Shown here: piece after piece, positions 47,075 to 58,674 of the stretch
Layout: each line of letters begins with the position of its first letter
Position numbering within the stretch: the stretch's first letter is position 1
Source of the DNA: Blattamonas nauphoetae
Lineage: Eukaryota > Preaxostyla > Oxymonadida
Length of the DNA: 64,000 bases
Reading direction: 5' to 3'
NCBI GenBank assembly: GCA_033064195.1
Contig: JARBJD010000288.1
Coordinates: 1-64,000, forward strand
The notes under the pieces: model-generated
Database searches by the model: none
Told to the model about the DNA's origin: nothing
The model's input: only the letters and a program-made list of their open reading frames with translations
Program-made: the position numbers and the translations under genes

Positions 47075-47603
47075 TGTGTCTGGCGGTAGATTTCTGAAGA
47101 AATCTGGAATGTATCACAATATAGTTTTCATATATGGTAGTGATGAGATTCATAGAGAGGGTGTCGAAGGGACAGAACCACATAAAAGTCATGGAATGAT
47201 GAAATTCGTCCTGTCAATGTTGATCTGAAAAAACTCCAGGTTTTGACTTTATGGATGGTGATTTTGAAAAATCATATGTTTATCACATAATAATGTTCAA
47301 AACAGACAATAATCGAAATATAGTGAACCTACAAGTCCAATGAAGTGATAGTTATTAAGGATTTCGAATCGGAGCCTCACATTCTTGAAGGGCAGATCCT
47401 CCATTGACTGCTCCGCCTGTAGCAACAGTTGGGAAAATAGATGCCAAGAATGTAATCAATCGATTGTGTATGTTCCAACCCTCAGATGCTCGACTTTTGG
47501 AGGTATCTCACCACCAGACACACTGGACCACCGCCAGACATATCGGACCACCACCAGATACAATGGACTTCGCCAGACACACTGGACCCATGCCGATAAT
47601 TCT
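47011..47603. repeat. Inverted pair of short tandem repeats (CCAGACACA type)
   Basis: On the plus strand 47511-47594 holds about four units of 17-20 bp close to ccaccagacacactgga. The inverse occurs at 47011-47087. The best-matched ends are nearly identical over 30 bp (47574-47603 against the reverse complement of 47011-47040). The left copy provides the first codons of the large surface-protein frame. Confidence 0.8.
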
Positions 47604-48089
47604 TGTCCTTTTGGGTGAACGGCTGAAGACAAGTTTTGAGTTGAATTGTCGCAGAGGGAAGTGGCACCCCCGATATCGAGAGAAAAATGAGGAGGATGCA
47701 CATAGAGGTAATGGAAATGATTGAAAAGTGAATAGTAGCCCCTGTTTAGGAATAGGAGAGTTTCAAAAAGAGAATGGTTTGATCGATCTCCTATTCGCTC
47801 GTTTGTGCACTCAACCTGTCTAAACTAATTGTGGACACCTTCCGACATCTGTTTCCTTTCCGTAGTTTCTGTTTTGAATACTTTTACTCCAAATTCGATG
47901 AATGAACTTTCCACCCAAAATCATTTTTTTTGAAGGAACGTCATCATTCAAATCATTATTGCCTTGTATCATGATAATCGATCATAACCATCAGACTGAC
48001 ATTGTTCCAACTTCTGATAACCCTCATGTATGATCCAATCTCCTCACACAATCAATCCTCCATTTTTCTCCTTCTCTATTTTTTTCAAG
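47100..48089. other. Intergenic region
   Basis: Apart from the right copy of the inverted tandem repeat, I see no gene. The sequence is AT-rich from about 47720. Upstream exons of the next plus-strand gene could reach back to 48030. Confidence 0.5.
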
Positions 48090-51000
48090 CCGATGCCCAA
48101 CACTTTATTCGAAAATATTCTCTCGGATGATTTGACTTTGTCTAAAGATTCACTGAAATTGGTCAGGACAGAGATAAAAGGTTGTCATTTTGTAATTTCA
48201 ACGGAATCACTCTATTGTTCGTCCATATCTCACCAGATTTGAAAATATCCGTAGACTCATTTGTGGAATTGCATGGTCTTGACAGACTTGAGACGCTCTT
48301 TTCCGATTCTCGTGATCCCCGCTCAATCGTGTGTCTCTTGTCTGATTTTGGAGTCTCCATTCGCCTTCTCAGATCGACATTGGATGGATTTTGTGTCATG
48401 TTGGTCTCACTTTCTTCTTTTTGACGTATATCTTAAAGCTCGCTCGAATGTCGAGAATTGCTCAAAACTTGTTACATCTGGCTTGTGCTTGTCGATTCTA
48501 CACAAGTCAACTCCAGACAAGATGACCAAAGACACAGCACATGTTTATGTCCATGTTTGTCGTTCTCGACTCTTTACCACTTCAGCTGTGGAAGGTGCTT
48601 CAAGCCATCGCTGAACAATCGACCCTCTCGTCTGACCCGACACTTCTGAAAGATATTCCGTTGGTGGTCGCTGATACCATCTCAATTTTGGGACAATTTA
48701 CGAAAAATCAAAAGCAGACACAGGCGACATTGCCATTCACCTTAAGTCAACGCTCTGATCTGTTCAGATCGTTTCTGGGGTTTGTGGTCAATGAACTGAT
48801 GTCGTGTGTGGTGTTTGGAATTGAAACCGAACTCTTTGGGGTGATTCAGAAGAATATCACAATTCTGGATTCGATGAGCAATATTGTGGCTCCGAACAAG
48901 ATAACGAACTTTGGCGAACTTTTGACCTCCATCAAAGCATGTTCAACCATTTCAGTATGTTTTCATAGTTTATTCACCTCGGCAGACACCCACAGGGAGA
49001 CTGCTGGCGACTGTCCGGAAAGTCACCGATAGTCCGTCTCATATGCAAGTTGTGATGGTCTTCGTCCTTCGTTTTCTCTCCAGTATGTTTCTTTTCTCTC
49101 GATTAAGCACTGTTTGCACAGATTCAGCACATATCACTGATTTCATCTCGATGGATGGCTTCACCATCATTCATGGTCTATCTGAGCATTTGCATCTCAA
49201 ATCCTGGTCCAAAGTGATGGAACTTCAGACCGAGATATATTTGAAATTGGGTATCATCTTTGTTCGATCATCACGTCAAACATCTCAAACACTCTTTCTC
49301 AGCGTTGCATGATGTCATTTCCTGCGCCAAATGGATGACAGAAATCTCGTATGCCATAACAACCGACCATCGTTCAATGGACCTCCGCGGACCGAAACTG
49401 GAGAAGCATCTGCGGCTGCAATCCCATTTCTGGAAATTGATGAAATTGTACCCAGAGATGACGGAGCGAAACCAACAGGCCGTCCACAATTGGACCAATT
49501 CATGCCTGAACACGTTGCTGGAGATGGTGTGTGGGAGGGAGTCGGAAGAAGAAAATGCAGCGATGGCACTGGAACACCTGGTTGGGATCGACAGCGCTGA
49601 GCTCGAGAAACTGTTCACAAAAACACCCATCACGCTCTCTCCACCTCTCACCTTCCCTCTCGACACCTCTCTTCCTGACGATGCTCGAGGAATCTCCAAT
49701 CTGCGCGACATCCTCTCTCACATCAAACACGCCCGATCGTTTCATGGTCTGCCGAAATACTTGCCGTGCTGTCTTTGCAACAGGATGGGTGAATTGTACG
49801 AAGACGAGGAAGCCAATCGGGATCTGATCGCGAAGTATGACGTTCTCATGACGAGATACTTCACAATTCAGAAATCACAACTTCTCACACCAGCGATCTT
49901 CCTTCTCTTCAGTTTGGTGAAGTCTCCAGAAGTGAAGCGGGTGCTCGTCAAGCACGTTCCTCGCAGCATCACCACCGACCAAACACTCGTCCCTCTCCGC
50001 GACATCACAAAAGAAGAAGCGATTTTGGAAGTGTTGTTGACAGACGGGCCTGACACACCTTCCGTTCTCCTCCCGCCGATCGAGAAGAAGCTGCTGGACG
50101 AAAAGAAGAACAGCGACGCCCAATACGTGTTCCGACTTGACCGTCCTTACGTCTCGCTCGACTTCTCTGCCATCCACTCCTCGTCCCTCTCCCTCCTCTC
50201 CTCCCCCGAGGGTCGATGGACAGTCGTGGCGTTCCTGGCAGTGATTCCGATCAAAGAGACAGTTCTCTCGTTCGAGCAGACGAAAGGGTTGGTTGAAATG
50301 GCTGAGGAAGCAGCGTCCGACGAGAGGCTGGTTGTTGTGCTGCGAGCACTGACCAGACACACCCTCACTGAACTCTCCCTCCCTCCCACGTCAGACCTCC
50401 TCTCTCGCCTCCTCAACGTCATCCGTCCCCACTCCCTCCGCTCCGACAATGCCCATCTTTCGATAGAAGTGTTCTCGCTCTTCACTCGACTTCTCCCGTT
50501 CAAGCCGACACTGGAGAAGGAAGCAGTGGAGTGTGCGAGGCAGCTGTTGGACAAACTTGTGCTTCAACAGATGATGATTCTTCGCTTCCCTCTCTTCTCC
50601 ATTTGGCACTGCGAAGAAGACGTGGAGGAGAGTGCTCTTCTCGTTCTCGGAGAGTGCGTGCGAGCTGTCCAACACGGCCTCATTTCTGACCCTCTCCCAC
50701 TCGTCCCAACCATCACTCACTTTGTCTGCACACGCTCAACTTCGATTCTGGCCAAAGTCCTCGATTTTCTGAAAGCGGTGGAGGACCTGACACAACACTC
50801 ACCAACTCCATTCGCCCCGCTCTCCCTCCCCATCCCCATCCTGTCCGAAGAACGCCAAGTTCTCCGTACGATCCCTCTCCACGTGTACCTCGCTGGGTTG
50901 TGGGGAGCAGAAATGAAGGAATGCACTAAACACAACGATTTCTGGGCATACAACACGCAGCCAGTGAAACCACCGATGATCTTCGCTGTTCGAGACGAGG

Positions 51001-51683
51001 CGGAAGTGGGAGGAACGATTCTGGTGATGAAGGTGGCTCTGGATGAGGTGAACGGGAGTCTGAAAGACATGCTGGCCGACGTGGAAGGACGACCACACCT
51101 TCAAACTATCGTCAGCGAGCGAGAAGAGGAGGATCTGTTCGAACTCATCAAGACAACCATCAACACAGGCACGTTCCACTTCCCAGTCAACCGCCTCTTC
51201 GTGACCGGCTACCACGTCGTCAAAGAAGGGCCCTCGCTTCTCGTCCACATCATTCCGCACTGCTTCTCACTCTTCTCGCTCTGCCGTCTGCTTCAGCTGG
51301 TGTCCCCCCCTCCAGCAGCCCCGCCAGGCCGACCAGTCGTTTCTGTTTATGTCATCATGATCAACGGTCTGTTCACGTCGTGTTTGAACGAGCTCCGAAG
51401 CTCAGATTTCTCGTATTCGCAACTCTTCGATTTGTGTGCCTTCTTTGCCTTCATCAGCCAAGTCGCCGAACATGAATGTCGACTCAGCTATGACCAACCA
51501 GGCGCTATGCTTGCCCAACTCCAAGACGCAAACAAGGCTCGGTGGACACTTGTTAATCGGCTGATGTTTGCGGAGGGATTCGAAGACAGGAGGGATCAAC
51601 AGTATCTCGTGTCCAGACAGTATCGGAACATCGTCGATGAGCGGAATTTAACGTTTCTTCGCCATCGAGTGATTGGGTTCTGA
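48090..51683 (+). CDS. Large helical protein, multi-exon, unknown family
   Basis: Clear introns: 48181-48236 (GTTGTC...CACCAG), 48955-48985 (31 nt), 49083-49121 (39 nt) and 49251-49302 (52 nt). The last joins KLALHDVISCAKW in frame into a 793-codon final exon. The segment 48400-48540 needs at least one more intron that I could not place. Candidate start MPNTLFENILSDDLTLSKD at 48090. The long final exon is helical throughout (RDILSHIKHARSFHGLPKYL, then LSIEVFSLFTRLLPFKPTLE) and ends in a conserved-looking segment (EGFEDRRDQQYLVSRQYRN). No enzyme motif or membrane span. It has the look of a HEAT/ARM-type scaffold. Confidence 0.7.
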
Positions 51684-51984
51684 TGGGGTTAGTGTTTATT
51701 CGTCTCGTTTCATGAGTTCCTTACCGATTTTAGTGTGTTCTGGAAGAAGACAGAATATTTAAACGCTTTATCCTCCAAAAGAGATGGTTCACTGCAACCT
51801 CAGTGATTTGAATTGATCAAGCCCACGGTTTAATCTGACAGTTCCGCTCGCCCATTTAGCAGATTGATGGTCTTATCCGCTCTACTCTACGTGCTGAGTG
51901 TTATCTCTGTTTCTCTCGAAACTTTCGTGAAAGAAAGGAAACTCAGTAGTTACATAGTGATTAATCTAACAAAAACAATGAATC
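51684..51984. other. Convergent intergenic region
   Basis: A 301-bp spacer between the ends of the helical-protein gene (+) and metallophosphoesterase copy 2 (-). No repeat or ORF was recognised. Confidence 0.6.
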
Positions 51985-53799
51985 TCAACATTTCCAGTAA
52001 TTCTTGACATAGACTTTCAGTGAATCACGGGTAGAGACACTTGTCTTCCTCATGGTATATTTTCCAGGAGCAATCTTCTTCAAGCAGGCAATTGCTTGCT
52101 TCATGGAGGCTCTGTCCATGAATATGTCGTAAAGTGCTGTGTCCGCAATCTTTGCGTGTTTTGTGATGAACTTGTTTGTTTTGAAGATAGCATTCGACAC
52201 CGCCCCGTCCATATCCTCATCGTGTTCGACTCCATCCTCGTCGGCGGAATCGGAGTTTGATGTTGCGAGGGTTGCTCCCCACAATTTCTTCAAATGGGCT
52301 CCAGTCATGCCAAGAATGGCCTGGTGTTCATATGCCATCGGGTCGGTGTTGTAGATATCGTCTTTCAGCACAGCGCCTTGGAAGAGTGGGTCTGAAAGAT
52401 GGTGATGAGAATTATCAAAGAACGGGAATATAAGGCAGAAGGAGCAGGCACACATCGCATGTTCGCTTGTTGGATGTACAGAGTGGTGACAGCGTTTGGC
52501 ACAGATTCGACATTTTCCCCATTTGCGGTCGTGACATTTCCTCGTTTCGGTCCGACCTTGGGGAAGACAGTATCAACCAACAATCTGTAAATGGAGTCTG
52601 CGTCAGCAGCGGTGGCTGAGTTTGAGTACCTCTTTGGGGAGCATCCTTGCTTGTTCAGGAGACCGAACGCATTCAGTCGAGTTTGGATGGTGGACTTAAT
52701 TCTGGAGCCGACTGCAGTGTTCCAATTGGCTGCGGACACACCTGCTTCTGCTTGAAGGAGCGCAACGTTGGTTTCGAGGTATTTCTGGTTGAATGTGGTC
52801 ATATCCAGGCCGCTTGCCAATCCTCCGTTGAATTCGGTCAGTTCAGCAAAATTAGAAGTGGCGGAAGCTGTTTTTGGAAGAGCAAACTTCATGACTCCGA
52901 TTTTGTTGAAATAACGCCCACTTTCCATCGCGAATGCCTCCGTGTCAAGTTTCTGGGTTCGTTCCTGATGTGAATGGCCTGTCAGGAAGATAATTGGTGT
53001 TTTTGGTTTCTTTGCACGAAGAATTTTCTTGATATTGGCGATGTGTGTGTGGTCAGTGTTGATGTGGCAAAGAACGACGATTGCGCGTGTGTCTTTCGAT
53101 GCCATCGCACGGCCGAACCATTCTTGGTTCAGGAAGGCGGCGACACCTGTAACCTTCACTTTCTTCTGAACATTGGCAATGTTGTAGGTAAATCCAAGAA
53201 CGAGGATTTTGCCGTTGCCTTCCCCAAGGCTGATTGTTCTGAAATTGTTTCCAAGTTTCTTGCCGGTTGGAACATATACAGCTTGACCAGCGAGGTATCT
53301 ATGAAAAGAATGGGGAACAGAAACAAGATTTCCATACTTTCCGGCGTGAGCAGGTTGGAAAGTTTTGACGATGAGGTCAACACTTTTGTCGTATTTGATG
53401 TCGTGGTTTCCGTTAACAAGACCGTCGTAGGGGATATCTTTCATAATGTTGAAAATCTCAATTCCCCTGGTTCCATTATAGTCACTCAGACCAGTTCCCT
53501 GAGGGTAGTTGATGAGTTTGAGAGAAGACAAACTTCGATCATGTCACCAGTGTCGAAAGCGAGAACGATCTCGTTGGATGCCTTATTCTTCTTTCGATGG
53601 TAAATGAAGTTGTACAGATCTCCGGCATCAGCGTTAAGATTTGGTTGGTGTCTGTGACCGTAAATCCAGCCATGGACTGAAGATCTGAAGAACAACACGA
53701 GTACACACTATCGGTTGTGTGGAGAATTGTTACTGTCACTCCACCATAATTGTCTGTGGGTTCTCCGAGCGATAAAGCGAGAAAAAGAATGAGACTCAT
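51985..53799 (-). CDS. Secreted calcineurin-like metallophosphoesterase, copy 2
   Basis: Paralogue of 26174-28092. Introns at 53677-53708 (32 nt), 53499-53533 (35), 53299-53337 (39) and 52392-52453 (62) give an exact frame of 548 residues. The intron positions and phases match copy 1. It opens with a short signal-peptide-like stretch (MSLILFLALSLG). Metal-binding motifs: TTDIHGW (completed by splicing of intron 1), DTGDMIEGTG, NGNHDIKYD, VLCHINTDHTHI, LTGHSHQERT. The C-terminal domain ends in a Trp-Lys-Cys (WKC) as in copy 1. Several introns are much shorter than in copy 1, while coding identity stays high. Confidence 0.9.
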
Positions 53800-54190
53800 A
53801 ATAGATAAAGCAATTTATGGCTTGATCGTTGCGAGAATACAGTTTTATGGGCCTCATTTAAGGAACACGACTGTGAAGAAATAAGATGAGAATACTGCTC
53901 TCGAGAGTGAATTTTTTCCAATCTTGTCTTTTGTGAAGCTACTTTGATGTAACTCTTCCATCTTGGCTATAATTTCAGGATCGGAGAAAAAATGGTATCG
54001 GAACGATAGATAGCGAGGAGTCCAGGACAACTTAACATCAAAAACAAAAGATAAAGTTCCTCCAAAAATGCGGGAGACAACGACGAGAAAGGGCAGTTGT
54101 CTTAAAACACAACTCGCTGAAAGGGGATCATATCAAAATCCACATGTTTCAAAAGAAAGATCGGAATGTTGAGAGTGAGCACTGAAGAAA
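53800..54190. other. Intergenic with duplicated block
   Basis: No gene recognised. 54013-54075 (aggacaacttaacatc...ttcctccaaaaat) is repeated in direct orientation at 55013-55075. Confidence 0.55.
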
Positions 54191-54198
54191 TCCATTCG

Positions 54199-54868
54199 GG
54201 CATGGATGTACCCTGTAGGGGATCGGGAGACTGTAGGGGATTGAGCAATTATGTGTCATGGCGACAGTATGAGATGGGGGATTATGAAAAATATCACACT
54301 TCTGATGGAGGAACATCGTTCTTTGATTTCTTAAAAAAATCAGTGTGGAGGAACTTGTGTATTTTCTCAAACACTTTTGATCTTTGTGACATTTCACAAT
54401 ATTGCAGGTTTGGTGACTGAATACTCACACTAAACGAAGAGAAACTGGGGATATATGCGAAATGAAATGTAATTAGTGACCTTAGTGTCCATTTGAGGCG
54501 AAGACAGCCAACGATGTTGTTATGGTCTTGATCAAGGATCACGACCATCAATGACTTTTACAAAAAATGAAGTTGAATTTTGTGGATGAAATACAAACAG
54601 AATTAGAATATGAGTGGAATTATAGCCGATAAAGGAGTAATTCGAAGGAGAATGGAAAATGACACAATCGAGGATGTATGAATCTCATTGTTGTCTCTGG
54701 CACGTTTCATTGTGTGGAGTGAGTGGAAAACACTCTTTTAAGTCAACCCCTACAGAGTGTCAAAATCCCCTACGGGCTCCCTTTCATCCCCTACAGAGTC
54801 CCGATCCGTCCCCTACAGGGTCCCAATCCCCTACAGTCTCCCGATCCCCTACAGGGTACATACATGCC
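54199..54868. mobile_element. MITE, hAT-like, 8-bp target-site duplication
   Basis: A 670-bp non-coding element. Its ends are inverted repeats: ggcatggatgtaccctgtag at the left and its near-complement ending in catacatgcc at the right, each built from repeated ctgtaggggat words. It is flanked by a perfect 8-bp duplication tccattcg (54191-54198 and 54869-54876). The 8-bp duplication is the hAT hallmark (also Merlin). No transposase is encoded, so it depends on an enzyme elsewhere. A gtcttgatcaagg palindrome lies near the centre. Confidence 0.85.
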
Positions 54869-54876
54869 TCCATTCG

Positions 54877-55212
54877 TTAATCTCTGCAATCTGTTCTGAG
54901 GAGAACTCAAGAACAAACAAGATGAAAGGAAGAAGAAAGAACAGATGTTCAAAGAGCCCGCTTGGATTAATGTGAAATCGGACAGACAAAAGTGTCGTAC
55001 GGAGAGAGGGTGAGGAGTACAGGACAACTTAACATCATAAGCAAAAGATAGAGTTCCTCCAAAAATACTGGAGGAACGGCAACAGCCGGGCAGGTGGGAA
55101 CTCATCTCCCAGACTCAACACTTCAACAAGAGCCACATCTGGCAAACACTAATCGATTAGTGCAAACGGATTTTTTTCGAAAAAAAAGTGATTGTGTTTT
55201 TCGAGTTGATTC
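54877..55212. repeat. Duplicated non-coding blocks
   Basis: 54890-54985 (gaactcaagaacaaacaaga and onward) resembles 55868-55960 (gagaatacaagaacaaaaat and onward). 55013-55075 is the second copy of the 54013-54075 block. They look like segmental duplications around the MITE. Confidence 0.5.
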
Positions 55213-55354
55213 TCACTTCACCCGATCCTTTTTTCTGTCACTTTTTCACAATGTCTGGTCGTCTTCACAGCCCCCCGCTCAAGAGCAGGGGGGGCTGTGA
55301 AGACTATAAGAGAATTATCAAAAGAAACATCGAAAAAAGGATCTTTGTGAAGTG
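55213..55354. repeat. Long hairpin with G/C-rich core
   Basis: A perfect 16-bp stem (gtcttcacagcccccc at 55261-55276 with its complement at 55289-55304) closes a loop of 12 nt. The similarity of the arms continues outwards, with mismatches, to about 55213 and 55354 (tcacttcac and atccttttttc words). It may be a foldback element or a structured non-coding RNA. No expression evidence can be seen here. Confidence 0.75.
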
Positions 55355-55359
55355 ACAAA

Positions 55360-55979
55360 ACAAAATGTGGCCTCGATCGGACCAGCAGTAGGCATTTTTC
55401 AGCAGATCTACAACACTATTGACCACAAAATCAAGAGGGTTAACGTATTAGAGTGTCTTGTTTGTGAATCTCTTCTTTCTTTACATTTTTATTCTTCATA
55501 AATCCTGAAATGTTCATTCTTGTCTTTCCTTTCTTTTTCATGAGTTGAGTGGAGATTTTCCTTAAAAATGGAGGAATGAAATTGTGATGATGTGTGGATG
55601 GACAAGGAAGACAAGTTATTTCAGTATCGTTGGTTCCCAACATCCCGGCTGTTGCCGGAGGAACAACGACAGCAAAGAGTCGTTGACTTCACTCGGAGTG
55701 GAGAAAGACGATCAATGCAATCTCGAAGAGATGAAAAAGAAGAGTGTGTTGTGAGAACAAACAAAAAGAGATCGGAATGGAAAGAGTGAGACAGAGAAGA
55801 AAAATCAAATATATGTCTCATTCAGACAGGATGACGTGAGAACTGTAGATACACACAAGCCAAGCTCTGATGTCTGCTCTGACGAGAATACAAGAACAAA
55901 AATGACGAAGTGGAGAAGAATGAGCAGAGGTTCACAGAGCAAGTCTGCATGGATGTCTGAATGGCTGATAGAAAGAGTG
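55360..55979. other. Non-coding region
   Basis: No gene recognised apart from the duplicated block at 55868-55960. The next minus-strand locus ends at 55980. Confidence 0.5.
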
Positions 55980-56444
55980 TCAAGACTTCGGGTGGATAGA
56001 TTCGAGATTGTCTTTTTCGTTTTCGAGCGACGATTCGGGAAGTGTCTGTAGGAGCGAAGCCACAGAGGCGAGTGATGGGCGGTCGTCGGGGCTGAGGGAG
56101 AGGCATTCGGTGATCAAATCCCTCATCTCTTTCTGAATTCCAACCATTTTTGGCAGAACTCCTGTCCCAAGTTGACGCTGAGCATTCACAGCGTCTTGTT
56201 CTTGAAATGGAACTTGACCTGTCTCGATTTTGCACAAAACGAGGCCGAGACTAAAAACTGCCAACTTCCGAAAATCAACTGTTCCGTTCGATTCTTTGGC
56301 AACCTCTTCTTTTACCAGTTCAGGTGGTGCCCAATGTTGTCCATCCTCAACTGTCCCAATAATTTTGAAAGAATCCATCCGTTTCACTGGTCTTTCTATC
56401 AAATTCTGTCTATTCTTGTTCCAGGAACAGATTAAAGTCCTCAA

Positions 56445-57080
56445 TCTCCACGGATATCTTCTCTCAAAACTTCGTTTCTACACATCCTCTTTTCAAGCAC
56501 TGACTCTCCAACCTTCATTGTGACCTCACTGCTCCACCTTTGATAAACTGCGTTCCACTCAGATCGATGTACATCAAGTCACATGTGTGAAGATCGGGTG
56601 TGCTCTTTTCACTTTCTTTGAAACTCGTAGCACCTGAAAGCGGATTCTCTTTTTCCATGACGGTTACTCTTGGAGATTAAGATAATGATGTCCCAATGTC
56701 TCTTCACCAGTGTCAAACAGACATATAAAACCTGTTTGTTCTCAATTATCTCTCATAATTTCAGATAGACAAAGGAAAGGAGTGTTCAGGACACGATCGA
56801 TGATGATCTTGCCAGATGGGTGCAAACATGTGTCCAATTCAAGAAAAAATACTTGTACTCCTGGGTTCATGCAGAAATCTAATTTCAACTGATAATTCAA
56901 GTGCAATAGAGCATTTTCGAGACTATTGAGTATTTTGCCTCTATTTCTTCACAATACATCTTATCCGTACTCTCCATTGTAGAACCTTCTTTTTTCACAT
57001 TGTCTCACCTCATGATCTTCTCTCATCTGTTTTTGAAACAATAAATGTGTTCAATTGGCGTTTCAAAAAAGTGTCGTTTC
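56445..57080. other. Non-coding stretch inside the kinase-like tail
   Basis: Separates two parts of the pseudokinase. No transposon ends or ORF recognised. It may be an insertion of unknown type or strongly decayed sequence. Confidence 0.4.
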
Positions 57081-58072
57081 TCGTCACGATCGAAGCTCAA
57101 TTTCGAAACAAACCCCTTTTCCATCATATTTGAGTGATTTTAAGAATTTGGAGAAAAATAAAAAAAGTGAAACCATCCATAGTGTTTTGGCTCTTTTCAA
57201 AATTATTGGGACAACTGGATTTGTTTTGATCGAATTTTGGAGTGGTGGGGCGTCTTGGAGTTTCAGGCACACATTTCCAGCTTCGTCAAACATCACCCAA
57301 TGCGACGACAGCTTCGACAGGATTGGCGCTGCGCTGTTCGCTTCCGCAACTTTGAGCAATCCATTCACAATCTGTCTGCGGAGAACGGTCTTCACAATTG
57401 GAATTTTGGATTCCTTTCTGCTTCCAGAAGGGTGACTGGTTTTATGAGCGAAGAGTCGGTATCATCCAAAGTTTTGTCGGTTGTCACAATGTCCTTCGAA
57501 ACGATCGCGTCTGGATCATTCGCGTGGATTCCTTGTTGTGTTCCGTCCATCTCTTCAACTTTCTCGATCTCGTCCACTTCTGGTGTCTCTTCTTTCATCT
57601 CTTTCGATTCGGCTTTCTGTTTCAAATTGCGTTTTCGGAAGACGAAGAAGAGAACAAGGCCAACGAGAAGCAGAAGAGCCAGCGAGATGACGAGAGGAAT
57701 CAGCCAAGGAAGCGTCTTTCGCATGGTCTGGGCGAGAGCTTGCTTCTGACTCAGTTTAAAAGTGAAGGAGTCTGTCTCTCCACTTCCCCCAAATCCAACC
57801 AGTCAAATCCATTCCAATTTCTGGTCGAAATGAGAAAAGTGAGAAGCATTCACAGAAATGTCGATTGACGATTCATTGTGATCGGTTGTGATGAGTTGGG
57901 CGAGAGGAATGGTCTGCGATTTCGGTTCTCCTTGTTCCTTCGCTTCTCGAACAATCAGCGTGAGATTGCACGGAAGCAGAAGAGTGCCTCCCAAATGGAC
58001 GGAATATTCTGACGTCTTCTTCTCAAATTTTGACGAACTGTCGTTCTTTGAAAGCGTTGGAACGAAGAATGG

Positions 58073-58674
58073 GGCATGTATGTACCCTGTAGGTTATCGG
58101 GAGACTGTAGGTTGTGGAGCGACTGTGTGAGAGAGAGGTACTATTAGAGGGGGGAATGTGGACAATATTAAACTTTATAGAGAGTTACATCTTTTCATAA
58201 TTTCATTTGAAAATTGGTTCGGAGGAACTTGTGGATTTTCTCGAACACTTTTGTTTCGATGTTCATTTCGCGATCTGCAGTGTTTATTAGTTGATGACGT
58301 TAAACAAACGAAGAGAAATAGTGAATATCTGTGAAATGAAATGGAATGAATGAGAATAGTGTCCATTTGATTCGACAATCTCTGACATTGTTCTTGTGGT
58401 CTTGATCAAGGATCACAACAAACCAAGATTGAAAGAGAAAATGGAGTGTATCATGGACAGTGATATGTAAAAAGAAACTGAATGTGAATGGAATTAAAGC
58501 AGAAAATTGTGGAATTCAGAGTTTGATGGAAAGTGGAACGAACAACGATTGGTGAATCCCGTATGAGTCTCTGGCATGATTTATGGAGCGGAATGAGTCG
58601 AGAATACAGTGTTGAGACACAACCTATGGAGTACCAAAACAACCTACAGGCTCCCTTTCACAACCTACACAGTC
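58073..58674. mobile_element. MITE, same family as 54199-54868, inserted in the surface gene
   Basis: Left end ggcatgtatgtaccctgtag matches the end of the MITE at 54199. The internal words (gtcttgatcaaggatcac, tgtgtccatttga-like, ggaggaacttgtg) are in the same order. The right end keeps three tgtaggttg-type repeats but not the outer catgcc. No target-site duplication can be confirmed. In this copy the terminal word is ctgtaggttg in place of ctgtagggga, so it is a sub-variant. Confidence 0.75.

Noticed and set aside
47404-47724. Plus-strand protein with HTGP/PPDT repeats
   Set aside because: Translation of the short tandem repeat in an intergenic region; no start context or further coding signal.
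51700-51985. tRNA or small RNA gene in the convergent spacer
   Set aside because: No cloverleaf, box A/B pattern or strong hairpin could be found by eye.
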